DNA of 64,000 nt from contig CM048553.1 of assembly GCA_026413225.1 (NCBI GenBank), positions 21,266,501-21,330,500 on the forward strand, given 5' to 3'. Shown here in pieces: positions 15,901 through 28,149 of the stretch. Every line of letters begins with the position of its first letter. Within the stretch, counting starts at the first letter, position 1. Both the position numbers and the translations under genes were made by a program. Origin of the DNA: Otis tarda. Its lineage: Eukaryota; Chordata; Aves; Otidiformes; Otididae. The notes under the pieces are model-generated. The model did not search any database. It saw nothing but the letters and a program-made list of their open reading frames with translations, and was not told the DNA's origin.

Positions 15901-18900
15901 CAGTTTCATCTTGTCTCCGGGTCTCCACAATCCCCAAAAAGATAACCTGCAGAGATTAACAACAAATCAACAAGAAATGGCATTCACCAGTGTCACAGAC
16001 AAGAGAAAAAAAACCTTCCAAGACATGTCAGTCTAGTCCATAGTCTTTCTATTAGAAATATGAGAACTCAAATCACGCACATAACAATTGCAGAGGATTA
16101 CCATTTTGGCTTTTTCATGTATCTGTGGCTTGTCAGCACAGATACACAGTCCAGTCATCTAACTCAAAAGTGAAGTATCCTTTAACAGGATCTGAAAGCC
16201 ACAAGTCAACAGTTATTCTGCTGTTGTGTTACAACAGTGATTTTTTTTTTCTTTTTTTTTTTCCTAACAAAGTCTTCTATATGCAAGAAGTTACAAATAT
16301 TTTACATTTTCATCTTAAGGGCTGATTTTAATCTACATTTTTAATTGTAAAGACAATCACAGTTTTTCTGCAGTGATGTAGAAGAGGACTGATCAACTAC
16401 AGTCTTGGGAAAACAACAAAAACCACATCAATCAACTCAAAAAATCAATCATAGGAATAACATTCCTTAAATTATTCCCTGGCCATATGTTGGGATGCTA
16501 CAGTTCCAGGCATTTCCAAAGTCCTGGAAACACAATCTACCTAGAGGTACATTCTAGCTTTTAATAGTGAATATACAGTGTTAGCTAGATAGTAAGTTTT
16601 CAAATATTATCTTTAGAGTTCAGGGGCAATTTTGTGCATAGTTTAAGATTGTAGCAGAAAATCTGTGTTTATCCTTTAAATTTTCATTAAGAGTACAGTA
16701 TTCCACTGTACAACATGACAAAACTAAGCAAAAGAAATTACCATTATGGTATGAGTTCCGGTTTTATGGGAGGTGGAGATTTTGGGCATTTGATTGTTCG
16801 TTTGTTTTTGGTTTTGTTTTTGTTTTTTTTTTTAATAAACTCTAGTTGACCTGCACAAGCAGTGTGGCAGCCTGTAAAGTCAAATTATTGTGGCATTATA
16901 CAACTAGAGAGGTGTAATGTTATCTGCCATATCACCAAGGAGAAATCCATGTCTAGTTTATTTTTATGTAAATAAAAAAGATGTACACACATATATATAA
17001 AATATTTATTTTTTAACATGGCAAAGAGAAGGATAACCAGTAACCACTTTCTGTAGCAACTACTCAGTAAAGACTGCTGTTAGCAGACACACGGACAACT
17101 GCATTTTCTAATATAGTGTTGTTAAGAAATAATGTCACCCTGTGTTTTCACACTTTGGCTGTAGCACAACAGGAAGAATGCAGCTCATTGAAACCTAGAA
17201 GTTTTGAAGGAATAGGGTTAATCCTCATACAAGTTTTTGTTTGAAATTCTTTTGATATAATGATGTTTATTGCATTTCTTGTTGATGTCTACCTGGAAAG
17301 AATAACAGTCACACTAAATATTAATGGCATCATATCACATTCAATAATACGTTTATATGGCTGAAATGCCGTACCTTGGAAATTTGTTCATTTGATTTGT
17401 TTCAGAAGACAATATTTTGAATTGCTGAATGTTGCTGCAGCAATGTGTATAGTTAACATGTACTTTAGTGGCATCATCAGTAAAAGGACAAATAGTGTAT
17501 TCAGATTGTCTGTTTCTACAATTACATGGTTTCAGATAAGTTTCTAAAACAATCCAGTGCACTGTTTTGTAATTAGAAACAAAAGAAGTATTATTTACTG
17601 TCAAGGATGTGACAAGTATTTGACCTTTTCACAGTGATTTTTCATTGTGAAGTCACAATCTAATTATTAATATCTTAATTTATTATATGTATTTATGTAT
17701 AGTTTTACATATTATATATAAAAATATATAATATATATATTTATGCATAGATTGCAATTAGGGCTTCATAGTCAGATTTTGTTTTTAAGTGAGAAAAAGT
17801 TATTTAGACAATGCTATGCATTCAATATAATAAAAAGCATGGATTTAAGAGGCTTGCTTTATATGTATACGATACCAATGTCTCCACAAAGAACTCTCTG
17901 CTGACTGATGTTGCAGACACTCAACACATTCTGGTATTCTGAACACCCAGGGAAGTTTCTCCAATGATAAACGAAAATAACTATTTCTATTTAAAAACAT
18001 TTGACTACAGGAGGGGAGTCAGATGTCCTAAAGTCTATGAAAGATTTACTACTGACTGAACTAGTAGCAGAGTCAGTGCTGCAACTCTGAATCCATCTCT
18101 CTAGCGAAGTATCAGTTCTATTTTTTTCTTCATTGTGTCTTAACTTCCCCACTTCCAGATGACAAAAAACCATGCTAAATCCCTCCAGCTGGTCTCAGGT
18201 CTAAAAAAAAAGTTTACCTGGGCTTTATCTGGCACAGAAAGCCATCTGCCTGCTTTGAGGAGTTCAGTCCAGTAATAACCAAACTGACTCCCATCCACCT
18301 TTATTTGAGAAATAAATTGTTCAGTTTTCCTTCTCACAAAAAGTCTCCTTCAGTCCAAAAATCTGTAATGAAAATATCTCCTTAATGACACTATTTGCTT
18401 TTAACTGTAATTAACAAGTGCTGCCTAAATATGCGATATCTATGGCCGTCAGAACAAATTAGCATTGCAGTTACATTAGTGGCAAGGAAACCTGCAATGG
18501 GAATGTAGGTGGGATCTAAGAGAGGCGGGGCTTCCCCCATAAGTACACCTGTGGGGACAGATTCCCAGTGCAGCAACAAAGCCCAAGGTGAAACACAGGA
18601 AAAGCACGAAGACAAAAGTGAAATCCATGCCCAAAACTATTTCCCTTAATGAAGTCTGGCAGACAGAAATATGTTCTCAATAGAACAGGGGAAAAATAGT
18701 TTAGGTGAGCAAACCATGATACAGTTCCCCAAAAGCCAGCCAAAATAAACATACTGAGCTTGTCATGTGTTGAGTACTTACAGCACCACTAATCTGTATT
18801 TCAGAATTCCTTATAGGTGTAGATTTTTGAAAGCCAAAATCAAATCCTGTATGCCATAAAGATAATCAAGACTTGTTTGGTTATTTTTTTAGCAGGAAGA

Positions 18901-21900
18901 GACAAAATTGTTGAACAGTCAACATCAAAATAAGCCAAGAAAATAAGCAGTGCAGGTTTATTTTAATTAAAATCTTACTTCAAGTGTGCTTGCAAAATTA
19001 ACAAAAATACTTAAGTACTCTATTTCAAAGACTTTTCTACACCCCAAAGAAAGAGTGTTTTCCCTTTTTTTTCCATAGAAATTTTAATAATAAAAAATTT
19101 TTCCCATTTTTTTTAATAGAAATTTTAATAACCAAATTTTAGCTTGAAAAAATGCCACAGGTGACCCTGTAGGCTAAAGATCTTGTCATATCAAAAGAAC
19201 AAGTGCAAAAGGGCAAGTTAATTGCATTCACTTGTATAACCAGCATCATGCACGTTATGACTTCAACAAAAAAGTGCAGCCAAAGAAGAAAGTTTGCTCT
19301 GCTTCAGTGTCTTGATTTGATGAGGTGCTCAGCTACATTTCTTTAGCCAACTAACGATTACTGCGGTAAGTTTGACACACATCTCAAAGCTGGACTGTGC
19401 CCATCAGTTCACTTTATAGAGGCCAAAGGATAACAAGGTTTGCAAGCAATAACCCAATTAGGATTTGATCCAGCAATTTAGAGGAAGAAGATGCCACATT
19501 ATATTAACTATTCCTAGACTCATTCAATTTTCTAAACAGTATGAAGGATGAAAAACAGAATCTAGAAGTAATTCCTTCCAATACAATCTCAAATTGCTAT
19601 ATATATATCAGGTAGAGATAAGTTATTGATAAGTAACATTTATACTTTTGTTGAGTTAGGTAGAGGTATTTCATAACATAGATTCTCATTCAGGGTTGAG
19701 CAGGCAAGTAGTACTTCAAAAATCTAGATCTTACTGGATGCTTTAGCACAATGTTACCTCTGGAAGTCAAGTAATTATGTTACTCACATGATTTATTGAA
19801 ATGAGGTTGTGCTCTCATGCCTTCAGGTTTTTATGCTAACCAACTCTTTACAGTAACTACTGTAGGAGGAAATTACTCTGATTTTCTTCTCTGCTCCCCA
19901 ATTTGCCTTCAGTATTATATGTAAGAGTGAGTATATATCATCCACGATATTCTAGCCATAAGTTACATTTACTGAGCTAATGTTTTGTGTAAATGCACAT
20001 GTAAAAACATTTAAATAGCCTGTGAGATTTGTCTTGGTTTTTAGCACCTTTGAGTAAAATAAAACCATATGCATGTGTTCAGTGACAAAGGCTCAAAGGT
20101 ACAATGAATAGCTAAGTACAGTTTTTGTCACCTGAGGCATCCCTATAGAACAATATCTCATGGTATAGAAAGGTATTTCCTATATAAATTAAACCTTGAA
20201 TTTATTGGTACAGTTAGATTGAGGCCAAGGAAACACTGTATTGAAAGTTAAGATCTCAAGTGTATCACCTCCATGGGCAGGTAGATAATTTATAATGCAA
20301 TAAGACTTACTGTTTTATTTAAGACACACACACAGTTTAAGTAAGTAAAACTTACATTAGTTTTAACACCACCAAGAGTTAAGAATAATCAGTATTTGTT
20401 AATGTCAACTATGAACTTCCAAATGGCTTCTCTCTCTTTTACCTCAAGATAATGCTTTCCATTTACATTTTTTTTTTAGTTTTGACTTATTAAAACAACC
20501 CACAATTTATAAACCATTTAACAAGTGCAATTTACAGTCACCTCAAGATACTAACCTCATACTTTTCAGTGCTATTGACTGTGATGGTATTTGCTTTCCA
20601 CTGATTTTGCAGTTCTCCTGAAACTTGCCAGATGTTTGTAATAGTATCTTCAGAGTGCTTTTGAAGCCCCACCATCAATGTTCCATTCATTTGACTGATC
20701 CAATAATGAAATGTAATCTAGGACAAAGAAAGGTCTGATTATTCCAGTGAAGTATGATGACAAACTGTGAAATACAAGGACTATGCATCAAAATACCTGG
20801 CAAACATGTTCTTCATCAGTTGGAAGGAAAACATTGGTCCTTAAAGCTGCAGAAGATGATCGCATTTGAGAGGACAATGAGAGGAAATAAGCTATTAAAA
20901 GGAATAAAAAATAATTCTTAGAAGCTTGGGGAAAAGTTATATAAAGTATACTAGTAAAGCAAGAAAAGGCATACATACAAGTATGAATTAATAACTAAAT
21001 AGCCTACCAGAAGTTTTTCCCCACACTTGTAGCCATTGTGTGCCAAGCTTCTGTTTACATTAAATATTAAGATAGTATTGTTCAACATTCCTGCTGAAAT
21101 TTCAAGATTCCAAAATATTTCATTTGCTGATGGCTTGAATATGCAATTAATAGGTGTAAAATTTTGTGACTAAGTAAGACTAACTCAGCAACCTGATCAA
21201 AGGGCTTAAACTCCAGTTATTGAATAGATCACATATTTCATGCTTAAACAACAAACTGTTGTGATGAACAATACAGATTTATTACAAGAGTTCAAGCCTT
21301 TAAGGAGGTGGTGAAAGACGGGAGAGGAGACTGTGGTGTTCCTCTGTTCCACAGGACATGGGTCTGGTTTTTGGCTGCTCAGAAAATTGCCTCGCTGCAG
21401 AGAGGAAGTTGTAGTATCCCTGTACACACTCCTGAGATGAAGGGTTGTCTTCAGAATCTCCACACTACCATTAAAGATACTGTTATCTTTCCATCTACAA
21501 AACAAGTCCAAATTGAACTTTTACTTTACTTGAAAGTGTAACAGCTCAACAAGAGTCAATGAAATGTGGTTGTTGCTATGCCTTTTGACTGATTGTGTCT
21601 CTTCCTGGCAATATTATTTCAGGTCTTCTAAAAGATGGAAGACAATCATCCCATTTTAGGATATCAAATACTATTAGTCAGAAATTCGGCTTTTCCGGAA
21701 CATGAAGATTTCACAGTTAGATGTTAAAGGATCCTCCTTCCCAAACTCCAAGCAATATCAGCTAACCTGCTGCCCTCTGACATTAACAAGTAAATGAAAG
21801 GAGAAAGATGAAAGAGAAAAAAGCCAAGTGGGATTGAAAGGATAAAAAGATGTCCTAAAAATAAAGATCACTACAGAAACCAAATATCAGAGGATATGTA

Positions 21901-24900
21901 GGAATATCTAAATACTTCATACATAAAATTACTCACCGTGACCTCTCATATTTGCAGGCAACTGGAAAGACACAAAGTACCATAAGACCAGCTCAGCACT
22001 GGAGCCATCTGAGCAATCCCCCACAGAGAAGCATTCTGTAGCCTGCTACAGGGGCAGTGGCCATGTTCCCGCTAGGTTTTAGGCCTTTCATGGCTGCTCA
22101 GGCACCACTTTCAGAGCCTGCCAGCTGCAAGGACATTCTTCCTACCCGCAACAGATGGCTTGGTACCTCAGCAGAGCCCTACCTCTGACTCCAATCTGTT
22201 TCACTGATTTTTAACTTCCATAAAATGTAGAACTTTTTTCTTTAAAAGTTCTTTTTTTCTTTTTTATCTTTTAAAGATAAAAGTATCTAAGACTCATAAA
22301 CACGGTCAGGTTTTACCTGCCACAGGAATGTTAAGTCTTATACAGATGGAGTAGAAGTAGTAATTTTAAGAAATTATTTGAACAGGGATTTTACATTAAA
22401 TCTCTGCATAGACAACAGGTTTCAAATAGTAAAAACAGGTTGTGTTCTAGTGGTTTTTTTTAAAGTGATTGTCACTAGTTGCTCAACTACATTTTCAGTA
22501 AAAATAAGAACCATGAGAAGACATGGAGCTAAAAAACTTGTTAGGTTCTAGTAAATGATTACATAAATCTTCAGAGGAGTTACGTTTACCAAGTGATCTT
22601 TGCTCCTCTGCTAATGTGTGTGCAATTACTTATCCTGATGGCAGGAACTCTTCCCTTTAATACTCTGCCATAAAGCATACTCTGCTCAATTGTTACCATA
22701 CAATATAATTTCTGGTCTTTAAGCAGGAACCAACATAAAAGAGATTACATAGTGTGTTGAGTCACCAGCAGTGGGAAAACTTGAATAGCTGCCATAAGGA
22801 GATAAATATTTCCCACGTGATTAGAACTAGCATTCAGAAAATGCAAGTACAGTTTAGCCATTCTCTGGGTGGAGAGAAAGGGAAAGAGAAAAACAGAAAA
22901 CATGGTGAAGAGAATTAAACAGTTCGGAGTTATTACTTCAGCCAGTTCACATCTTTATTGTCAGATTAGAGGTCTCCATCAAACTCTTTCCCTCCTTCCC
23001 TACTTTCTTACAAAAAGTAAAAAAAGCTTTCTAATAGCTTTGTAAAGCAAGAGGAGGCTTACTGCAGCTAAAATGTTGGCCCAAGTTAGCTAAAATGGTT
23101 TGAAGAAAATAATGTATCACAGAAGGAAGAAGCCAGGTTTCGAAAAGCATGGTTAACTTGGCAATTGGACAAGCATAAGGGACATATTTTATCTGAGGAC
23201 AGGGACAATTAATTCCTTAGTTAAGGGACAGGCTTTGATGCAAAGTGGAATTGTAACAAGATTTAGAGAGGAGTTGGCTCAAACATCAAAGCTCTTCCTG
23301 TCCCCAGATTCAAAGTCACCTTCTCTCAAAATATTTGGAGCAGTAATATTAGACACAGATAATAGATACACACGCACACTCTGGGCATTCGCCAGTCCAG
23401 TACACGATGAAACCAAGTCTCAAAATGAGGGACTCAATACTCATTTCTAAACTTTGCAACCATCAAGACTGAAAATATCACCTGATATCTCCAAAACAGG
23501 TAAAGGTCACTCATGGAGATAAACATGACTCTTGATTACTGATTGCTTGCTCCTCCATAACAAGAAGAATTCCTTTCTGGAATACTGTCTGTTTTTCTGG
23601 AATACTGGGTTATTGTAATTACAATCACCTAAGAACCTAGACACAAGCACTCTGAAAACATGTGCCGGAATACAGTTAAATTGTGAAGAAATTAGAAAAA
23701 TTAAGCAAATAAAATAGAGAACTACATGATTTGCAAGAGCCCATGGGTCCTTCAAAGAGCATGAAGATTCTTACCACTGTCATTCCCTTTATGGTCAGAG
23801 TATGGTGGTCCCACAGCAGATCGACCATTTCTTCTTATCCATCCAGGCTGCAAATTCAATTCATGAAGAGGTTTGCATAGATCAGTTTCAAAATCACACT
23901 TTTCAAAGGAGAAACCTAAATCGAAGCAAATAAACAAAAATTAAAACCTCAAAAACAGAAGCAAAGGGATATGTTTTCACCATCGTTTGCTATTTAATTA
24001 ACAGAGAGAAACACTCTGCATGGCCCCTGGTCTCCTAGAAAAAGTCAGAACATCAGAATTTTTAAATCATGAACAAAGAGAAACAGGGCAGAAGAGGAGA
24101 GAAAAGAGAGAATGAACATTTGAAAAAAAAACAAAACAAACCACCAAGACCTCCCTCACAAAACCAAACCCAAATAAGTCTATTTATATTATATCAATAT
24201 AACATACGCTTTTTTCTTAAAAAAAAATGTGCATAGCTATCTACTTGTAGGAAACTGTACAACCTAGCATAGCTTATATGCAGAGGCTATTCTTAAAACT
24301 TACTGCAGCTATCAGCTGAAGAATTTCAGTATATTCTCTGTTCATCCAAGGTTCTTGCATAGGAAAAAAAGACCTAACACTAGGAAATAAGAAGATAGCA
24401 AAAATATTTTTATTTTATTCCACTGCTGTTTATTTCACCATTTTACTACCTGCATTTTTGAGGAACTTGGAGTATAAGCCCATTCCCAGAAACACCCTAG
24501 GGCCTAATTAACAGGAAGGTGAGGCTGTCATCATCTGACGTACTCCAAAGTTTACCAGTGCTCATTGTCTTTACTAAGCTGCTGCATTAAAGCAGAAACC
24601 ACACCGTTCAGAGAAGAGCTGAACAAGTTGTCAGAATGACGTAGTCTCCCCATTTGCCTTTCCTCTTACCTTATTTCTTCCAGTACACATAGGAACACGG
24701 TGGGGAAGGACTGCTTCTCCCCCTTCTGCCTTCCCCTGTAGTGCAGCATAGGTTAGAAAAGGGAGGCAAAAGATGTCTTTCTGGCACAGGGCCCAGTTTG
24801 GTGTACCGGTTCATTCAGAGAATCTGAGATGCGTACGTGACCAGATAAGTAATTGCTTACTGGGAGGAAAGGACAGATGTTTGTTTCGGCTCTAGTGTCA

Positions 24901-27900
24901 AACAATCCTTTTTGCATCGCATCCAAGCTAAACGAAAGAGCTTGTGTGTGCCTGACATGGTGGACAGTTCCATTCCTTGAGCAACTTATTATAGTGACGT
25001 AAGGGGTGGGGGGTTTTTTTTGTTTTTTTTTAAGGGAAAAAAAAAAAAGATCCAATTGGATGAATTGGTAAAGAGCAAGCTTATTGCAGCTTCACCCCAA
25101 GCAGAATGACCAATATGTGTCTCCAGATTTCATGCATTGTGTGGAAACTTTCAGTTCACCTGCATTTTTTTCTCACATAGCAGAGCAGTATCGGTTAAGA
25201 CTCTGCCTTCTAATTGGCATTCTGGTAAGACAGGAGAGATACAATGTCTTCACATTCCCTCTCAAATTGGTGCTCACTCCAGACCCCTGCAAGTGCTTTT
25301 GGTCCATTCTGTATTATCACAGATCACTAATTGTTTTAAATAAAGTTGCAAGTGCAGTGTTTATAACCACACTATGTCCAATTTTGTGGCTTTCATATTC
25401 ACATTAACTTACTGCAACTATTAATTACAAGGCGAGAGAAGGGAAAAAATATATAATTTACGTAAACATTCCAGACTCAGGTTAATGTGCCGACTGGCTG
25501 ATTTATCAACCAACTTTTTATTGCTGGTTTTATTCCTTAGTTCGTTAAGTGGCTGAGAAGCATGTCAGTGTTTCATCAAAAGTACAAGAATTGCTAAGGC
25601 ATATCTGCTACACATTACATGAAATGCACCAAATCATGTTCAGCATTTCCTCAGGAATTTTCTCATAGCTTAAAAAACAATATAAAATAAATATGCACAA
25701 AATAGCAGGAACAATACCTTTTTAAATTAAAGAAAAAAAAAAATCCTTGATCATTCATTATTATTTTCCAAGGCAATATTCATTTTCACAGAAAATATAA
25801 CTTGAAAGGAAACCATTGTAAATTTGCTGGAAGACAGATTTACAAAGATAAAGACATTACTTAGAGAGGAAAAGGCCAGAAGGAAGAAATGTGTGGGATG
25901 TTCTAGATATTTTTTGCAGAATTTCCTGAGAACAAAATAAATATTTAAACAACCTCTAAGGAAAAAATCCCAAGTCTCACAGGAACAGATTACAGTTTAA
26001 GATTCTATTTCAAGTGTGTATGTGTATAAAATATCAGTTTGGGATATTCTAGGAGTAAAATATTTTTAAGAGTAGTTAGTTATCATTCATCCCTTAGTGA
26101 ATATTTTGCAATAGTAGTTCAGAGACAAAAAATGACTGTAGAGTTTATTTTGCTCCTTTTCCAATGCTGTGGCAAAGAACAAACCAACCACATATGAAGT
26201 CCAAAATGACAATAAAAACATACAATCTGAAATTCCAACTTTGCTATATTTTAAGTGCAGAAACATCCTTAAACCTGAGTAAAGCCCAGAGAAAACAGCA
26301 GTGGCCTGTCACGAACATGAGATTGCAGAGCTGAAACCTAAATAGAAGAATAATTCTGCAATACTCACAAAACAGAACAGCGGGTGGCAGCAGGATGAAT
26401 ATTCAATTTGACACTCTGATCTGTATCTTTATGTCTGACAGATAGCTTCTCTTCTGGAGTGACCCAGAGCATTATCCAAGCATCCACAGTCTGCCACTAA
26501 GAGCCTAGTTCCACACATCTTGCTCATCCACACTTTAAATATAACATTATCTGGTATGTAAGTCTTTCACAGAGCCTATAGGCTCATTTTTCTAAACTAG
26601 TCTTTGGAGCAACTTTAATTTCTCAATAAGCATATAAGCATTTGTCTATAGCAGTATTCACTCAACAAACAAGTGTAAAAAGCCTCCATAAAAATAAATG
26701 GAAGAATGCATCTCTTGCTGCATATTCTGCAATCATAACAGAAAGCACTGCCTGGAGGAAATGCTCTTTTCCAGGGAAACCAAGACCAAGCACAATGATG
26801 ATTTCAAGGCTGTGCAGTGAAACATACTACAACCATCTCTTCTGCAAGTGATAAAAAAATGTGCTAACCTGAGGTGTGTTAGTCACACATCAGGGGATTC
26901 AACAGGCATAATTTCCAGCCATTGGCATTTAATACATTTTAGTACAGCACAAAAAAAACCTTACAAAATGTACTGATATTCAATAGTTTTAGCAATTGTC
27001 TTATTTTCAGAGGAACAAAAATCAAGTGTCCTAGAAATTATTCTAGACTCCTGTTCCAAACACGTATCTGCACCGTCTTTGGATGAAACAGGGAGTCATA
27101 GTAGAAGAATTTCAGGAATCTGAATTTGAGTCACTGTTCCTTCTCCCAGACTTCATCTAAGTGCAATGATCACTAACGTGGTCTAATTAGCATTTTTCAG
27201 CATGCACAGAAACACACAGGGTCGTCTAAAGACCATCTACTTTGAATTTGAGGCTAAATCCCTGAAACACAACAAATGTAGTAGATTCCTTTCTTGCACA
27301 GTGAGTGGAAGAATTTAGATATGCTTTTAGGTAAAATTAGAACTTTTGATTAATCCAAGCTTTTCTTTGCACTCCAGAGAAGAGATCCTCAAAGAGCAGG
27401 ACTATCTTATGTGTTGTATGAAATAATTTGCAGCATTATTTTGTGTTACAGTATTCTGGAAATAGTAGATTTCTTATGTAGATTTATTCAGACTGTAGCA
27501 ATTAAAACTCATTCTCACAGCTTAGATCTTTCCTTTAAAGGAAACCACAGCAACCATATTCATAGCCTCTGAATCTTACAAAGATTAAACTGGGGCTATT
27601 GGTTCATGAATTCAAGAAAGTGTTTACCTTTGCCTAGACTGAAAAAAAAAAAAAAAATTCCAAAAAAATGAAAGAACCAGCTATTTTTTCTCTTTATACC
27701 TTTATATTTTAAGTGGATGAGGAAACACCTGTTTTGTTACATAACACCTGTATGAAGATTTATGAAAGAGGTGCACTATACAGAGGTTGAAATTCAAGCA
27801 GGAAAAATTGAATTAAGACAGGAAGAAATTGTCTTAGAAAAACAGATGAAGAAGAGGGCGGGGGAAAAAAAAAGAATTCCTGAATATTTTTGTAACATTA

Positions 27901-28149
27901 AAAAAAACCACCCCCCCAGTTCTTTCTGCTGCTATGTTAAGTTATCAAACCATATCACACTTATGATGAAGGCAACTGAAACTTACCTTGTTTCTCATCG
28001 TTGCTGCCTCCACACTGGTTGGTGAAAATGCACAGTTCCCCAGAAGCAGCAGAGGAGCCATCACCATGCTGGCATTCAGTTAGTGTAGATGACTGAGTAT
28101 CTACCAGAGCAAAGCAACATAATGCACAGAAGAATATTAATCTGTTCAT
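3760..28149 (-). CDS. MAM-domain secreted or membrane protein, MALRD1-like, first seven coding exons (3' part outside window)
   Basis: I assembled seven minus-strand exons: 28149-27987, 23915-23775, 20891-20797, 20717-20556, 15946-15853, 9701-9558 and 3917-3760. Every junction has an AG acceptor and GT donor, intron phases are 1,1,0,0,1,1 and then 0, and the total is 957 bases or 319 codons without a stop. The product starts with a hydrophobic signal peptide, has a Cys-rich stretch, then a full MAM domain (CDFETDLC near residue 60 to [12 protein letters not shown] near residue 205), then a second MAM start. MAM domains are extracellular adhesion or dimerisation modules. Long introns and the N-terminal layout fit MALRD1, an intestinal protein linked to bile-acid control in mammals. 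MAMDC4 has a similar N-terminus and remains possible. That the seven exons form one gene is well supported; the exact orthologue is inference. Confidence 0.82.
3918..9557. other. Intron 6 of the MAM gene
   Basis: AT-rich intronic DNA between exons 7 and 6. Apart from a CR1 copy at about 5556-6173 I see only short A or T runs (for example 4397-4411 and 7500-7514) and no coding signal. Confidence 0.6.
5556..6173 (+). mobile_element. CR1 LINE, 5'-truncated, with 174-codon remnant of the RT-protein C-terminus
   Basis: Positions 5560-6084 keep an open frame of 174 codons that reads like the C-terminal part of CR1 ORF2 ([75 protein letters not shown]). The 3' end shows CTAGATGACCTTTGAAGGTC followed by two ATTCTATG units, the hallmark CR1 terminus. 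The element lacks the RT core and is a dead 5' truncation. It sits antisense to the MAM gene in intron 6. The still-open frame suggests a fairly young copy. Confidence 0.92.
9558..9701 (-). CDS. Coding exon 6: start of MAM domain 2
   Basis: The acceptor is TTTTAG and the donor GTGGGA; phase 1 on both sides, 47 full codons. It reads [14 protein letters not shown], the 'C.FE...C.W' opening of a second MAM domain in slightly altered form, and carries an NST sequon. The phase joins exon 5 directly, giving only a few residues between the two MAM domains. I found no LDL-receptor class A exon in the roughly 6-kb intron between them, but a short or divergent one could be missed. Confidence 0.72.
10190..11418 (+). 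mobile_element. CR1 LINE, older decayed copy covering part of RT to the 3' end
   Basis: Positions 10218-10496 read as a decayed RT piece ([36 protein letters not shown]). About 10500-10700 contains the FADD-box region altered to FAAD. Positions 10783-11235 keep the C-terminal domain ([34 protein letters not shown]). It ends near ACCATTCTATGAGTCTATGA, a degraded CR1 terminus. Frameshifts and substitutions mark it as older than the copy at 5556. It lies in intron 5 of the MAM gene, antisense to it. Confidence 0.9.
12709..13853 (-). mobile_element. Solo LTR, avian ERVL-type long family (copy 1)
   Basis: A 1,145-bp unit bounded by TGTCGTAG and CCACGACA (TG...CA) is flanked on both sides by CTATG, a 5-bp target-site duplication typical of ERVL. 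Transcriptional sense is minus: a TATTTAAG box lies at 13680-13673 and an AATAAA signal at 12899-12894, so R is long and GC-rich. There is no internal retroviral sequence, so it is a solo LTR left by LTR-LTR recombination. Apparent ORFs of 127-181 codons inside it overlap on both strands and follow base composition; they are not genes. It sits in intron 5 of the MAM gene in the same orientation. Confidence 0.88.
13854..15852. other. Remaining part of intron 5 next to exon 5
   Basis: AT-rich DNA. I looked for LDL-receptor class A coding patterns on the minus strand and saw none. It holds only short homopolymer runs. Confidence 0.5.
15853..15946 (-). CDS. Coding exon 5: end of MAM domain 1
   Basis: The acceptor is CTGCAG and the donor GTAAGAAT; the exon has 31 codons plus one base (phase 0 in, phase 1 out). 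[20 protein letters not shown] followed by ITFSEGC is the classic MAM terminus (family pattern 'v.feg..G......iAiDDi.f..g.C'). It joins the frame of exon 4 without any change. Confidence 0.88.
15947..20555. other. Intron 4 of the MAM gene with simple repeats
   Basis: Contains a TTTG/T-rich tract (16798-16834), an AT-rich palindromic tract (17696-17744) and a two-copy tandem duplication with a 41-bp period around 19057-19133, recognisable by repeated TAGAAATTTTAATA at 19076 and 19117. A minus-strand ORF near 18205-18337 has a donor-like end but does not fit between exons 4 and 5. Confidence 0.55.
20556..20717 (-). CDS. Coding exon 4: MAM domain 1, core
   Basis: The exon is exactly 54 codons, phase 0 at both ends, with acceptor CTAG and donor GTTAGT. 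It reads [20 protein letters not shown] and then a conserved IW...W pattern, the beta-sandwich core of MAM domains (family pattern 'l.F.Y.m.G...G.L.v.l'). Two N-glycosylation sequons, NGT and NST, fit an extracellular protein. The exon ends at EKYE and continues directly into VIFLG of exon 5. Confidence 0.88.
20797..20891 (-). CDS. Coding exon 3: MAM domain 1, second part
   Basis: Ninety-five bases lie between a polypyrimidine tract ending AATAG and the donor GTATTT. The exon enters in phase 1 and leaves in phase 0. The reading AYFLSLSSQ...[17 protein letters not shown] matches the MAM segment that normally reads 'hYLyvd...a.L.SP.l....C', ending on the conserved cysteine. Only 79 bp of intron separate it from exon 4, which supports the pairing. 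Confidence 0.85.
20892..23774. other. Intron 2 of the MAM gene
   Basis: Intronic AT-rich DNA between exons 3 and 2. No recognisable transposon or coding exon seen. Confidence 0.55.
23775..23915 (-). CDS. Coding exon 2: start of MAM domain 1
   Basis: The exon lies between a TTTAG acceptor and a GTAAGAATC donor, phase 1 on both sides, with 46 full codons. It carries the MAM opening motif CDFETDLC, followed by [20 protein letters not shown], which matches the tryptophan, glycine and 'DHT/K' pattern found at the start of MAM domains. Family membership follows from these motifs; binding partners are unknown. Confidence 0.85.
23916..27986. other. Intron 1 of the MAM gene
   Basis: Intronic DNA. 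Notable only for adjoining T-rich and A-rich runs at about 25013-25050 (a possible small hairpin) and A runs at 27642-27657. No repeat family or exon recognised. Confidence 0.55.
27987..28149 (-). CDS. Coding exon 1: start codon, signal peptide and Cys-rich segment
   Basis: The ATG at 28149-28147 opens 54 codons plus one base. Residues 1 to about 19 begin [19 protein letters not shown], a typical signal peptide with a short charged start and a hydrophobic core. Residues 39-53 contain Cys spacing followed by GGSNDEK, which recalls a worn half LDL-receptor class A repeat like the one at the N-terminus of MAMDC4-type proteins. The donor GTAAGT follows directly in phase 1. The start is chosen because it gives the signal peptide and joins in phase to exon 2. 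I see no obvious TATA box or CpG-rich promoter just upstream, so non-coding 5' exons may exist. Confidence 0.8.

Noticed and set aside
18140-18337. Minus-strand ORF with donor-like GTAAAC near 18218, considered as an extra MAM exon
   Set aside because: Exons 4 and 5 join in phase within one continuous MAM motif, so nothing can be inserted there. The acceptor is also poor.
27762-28025. Lysine and glutamate-rich plus-strand ORF of 87 codons
   Set aside because: AT-rich, overlaps exon 1 of the MAM gene in antisense, and has no family match.
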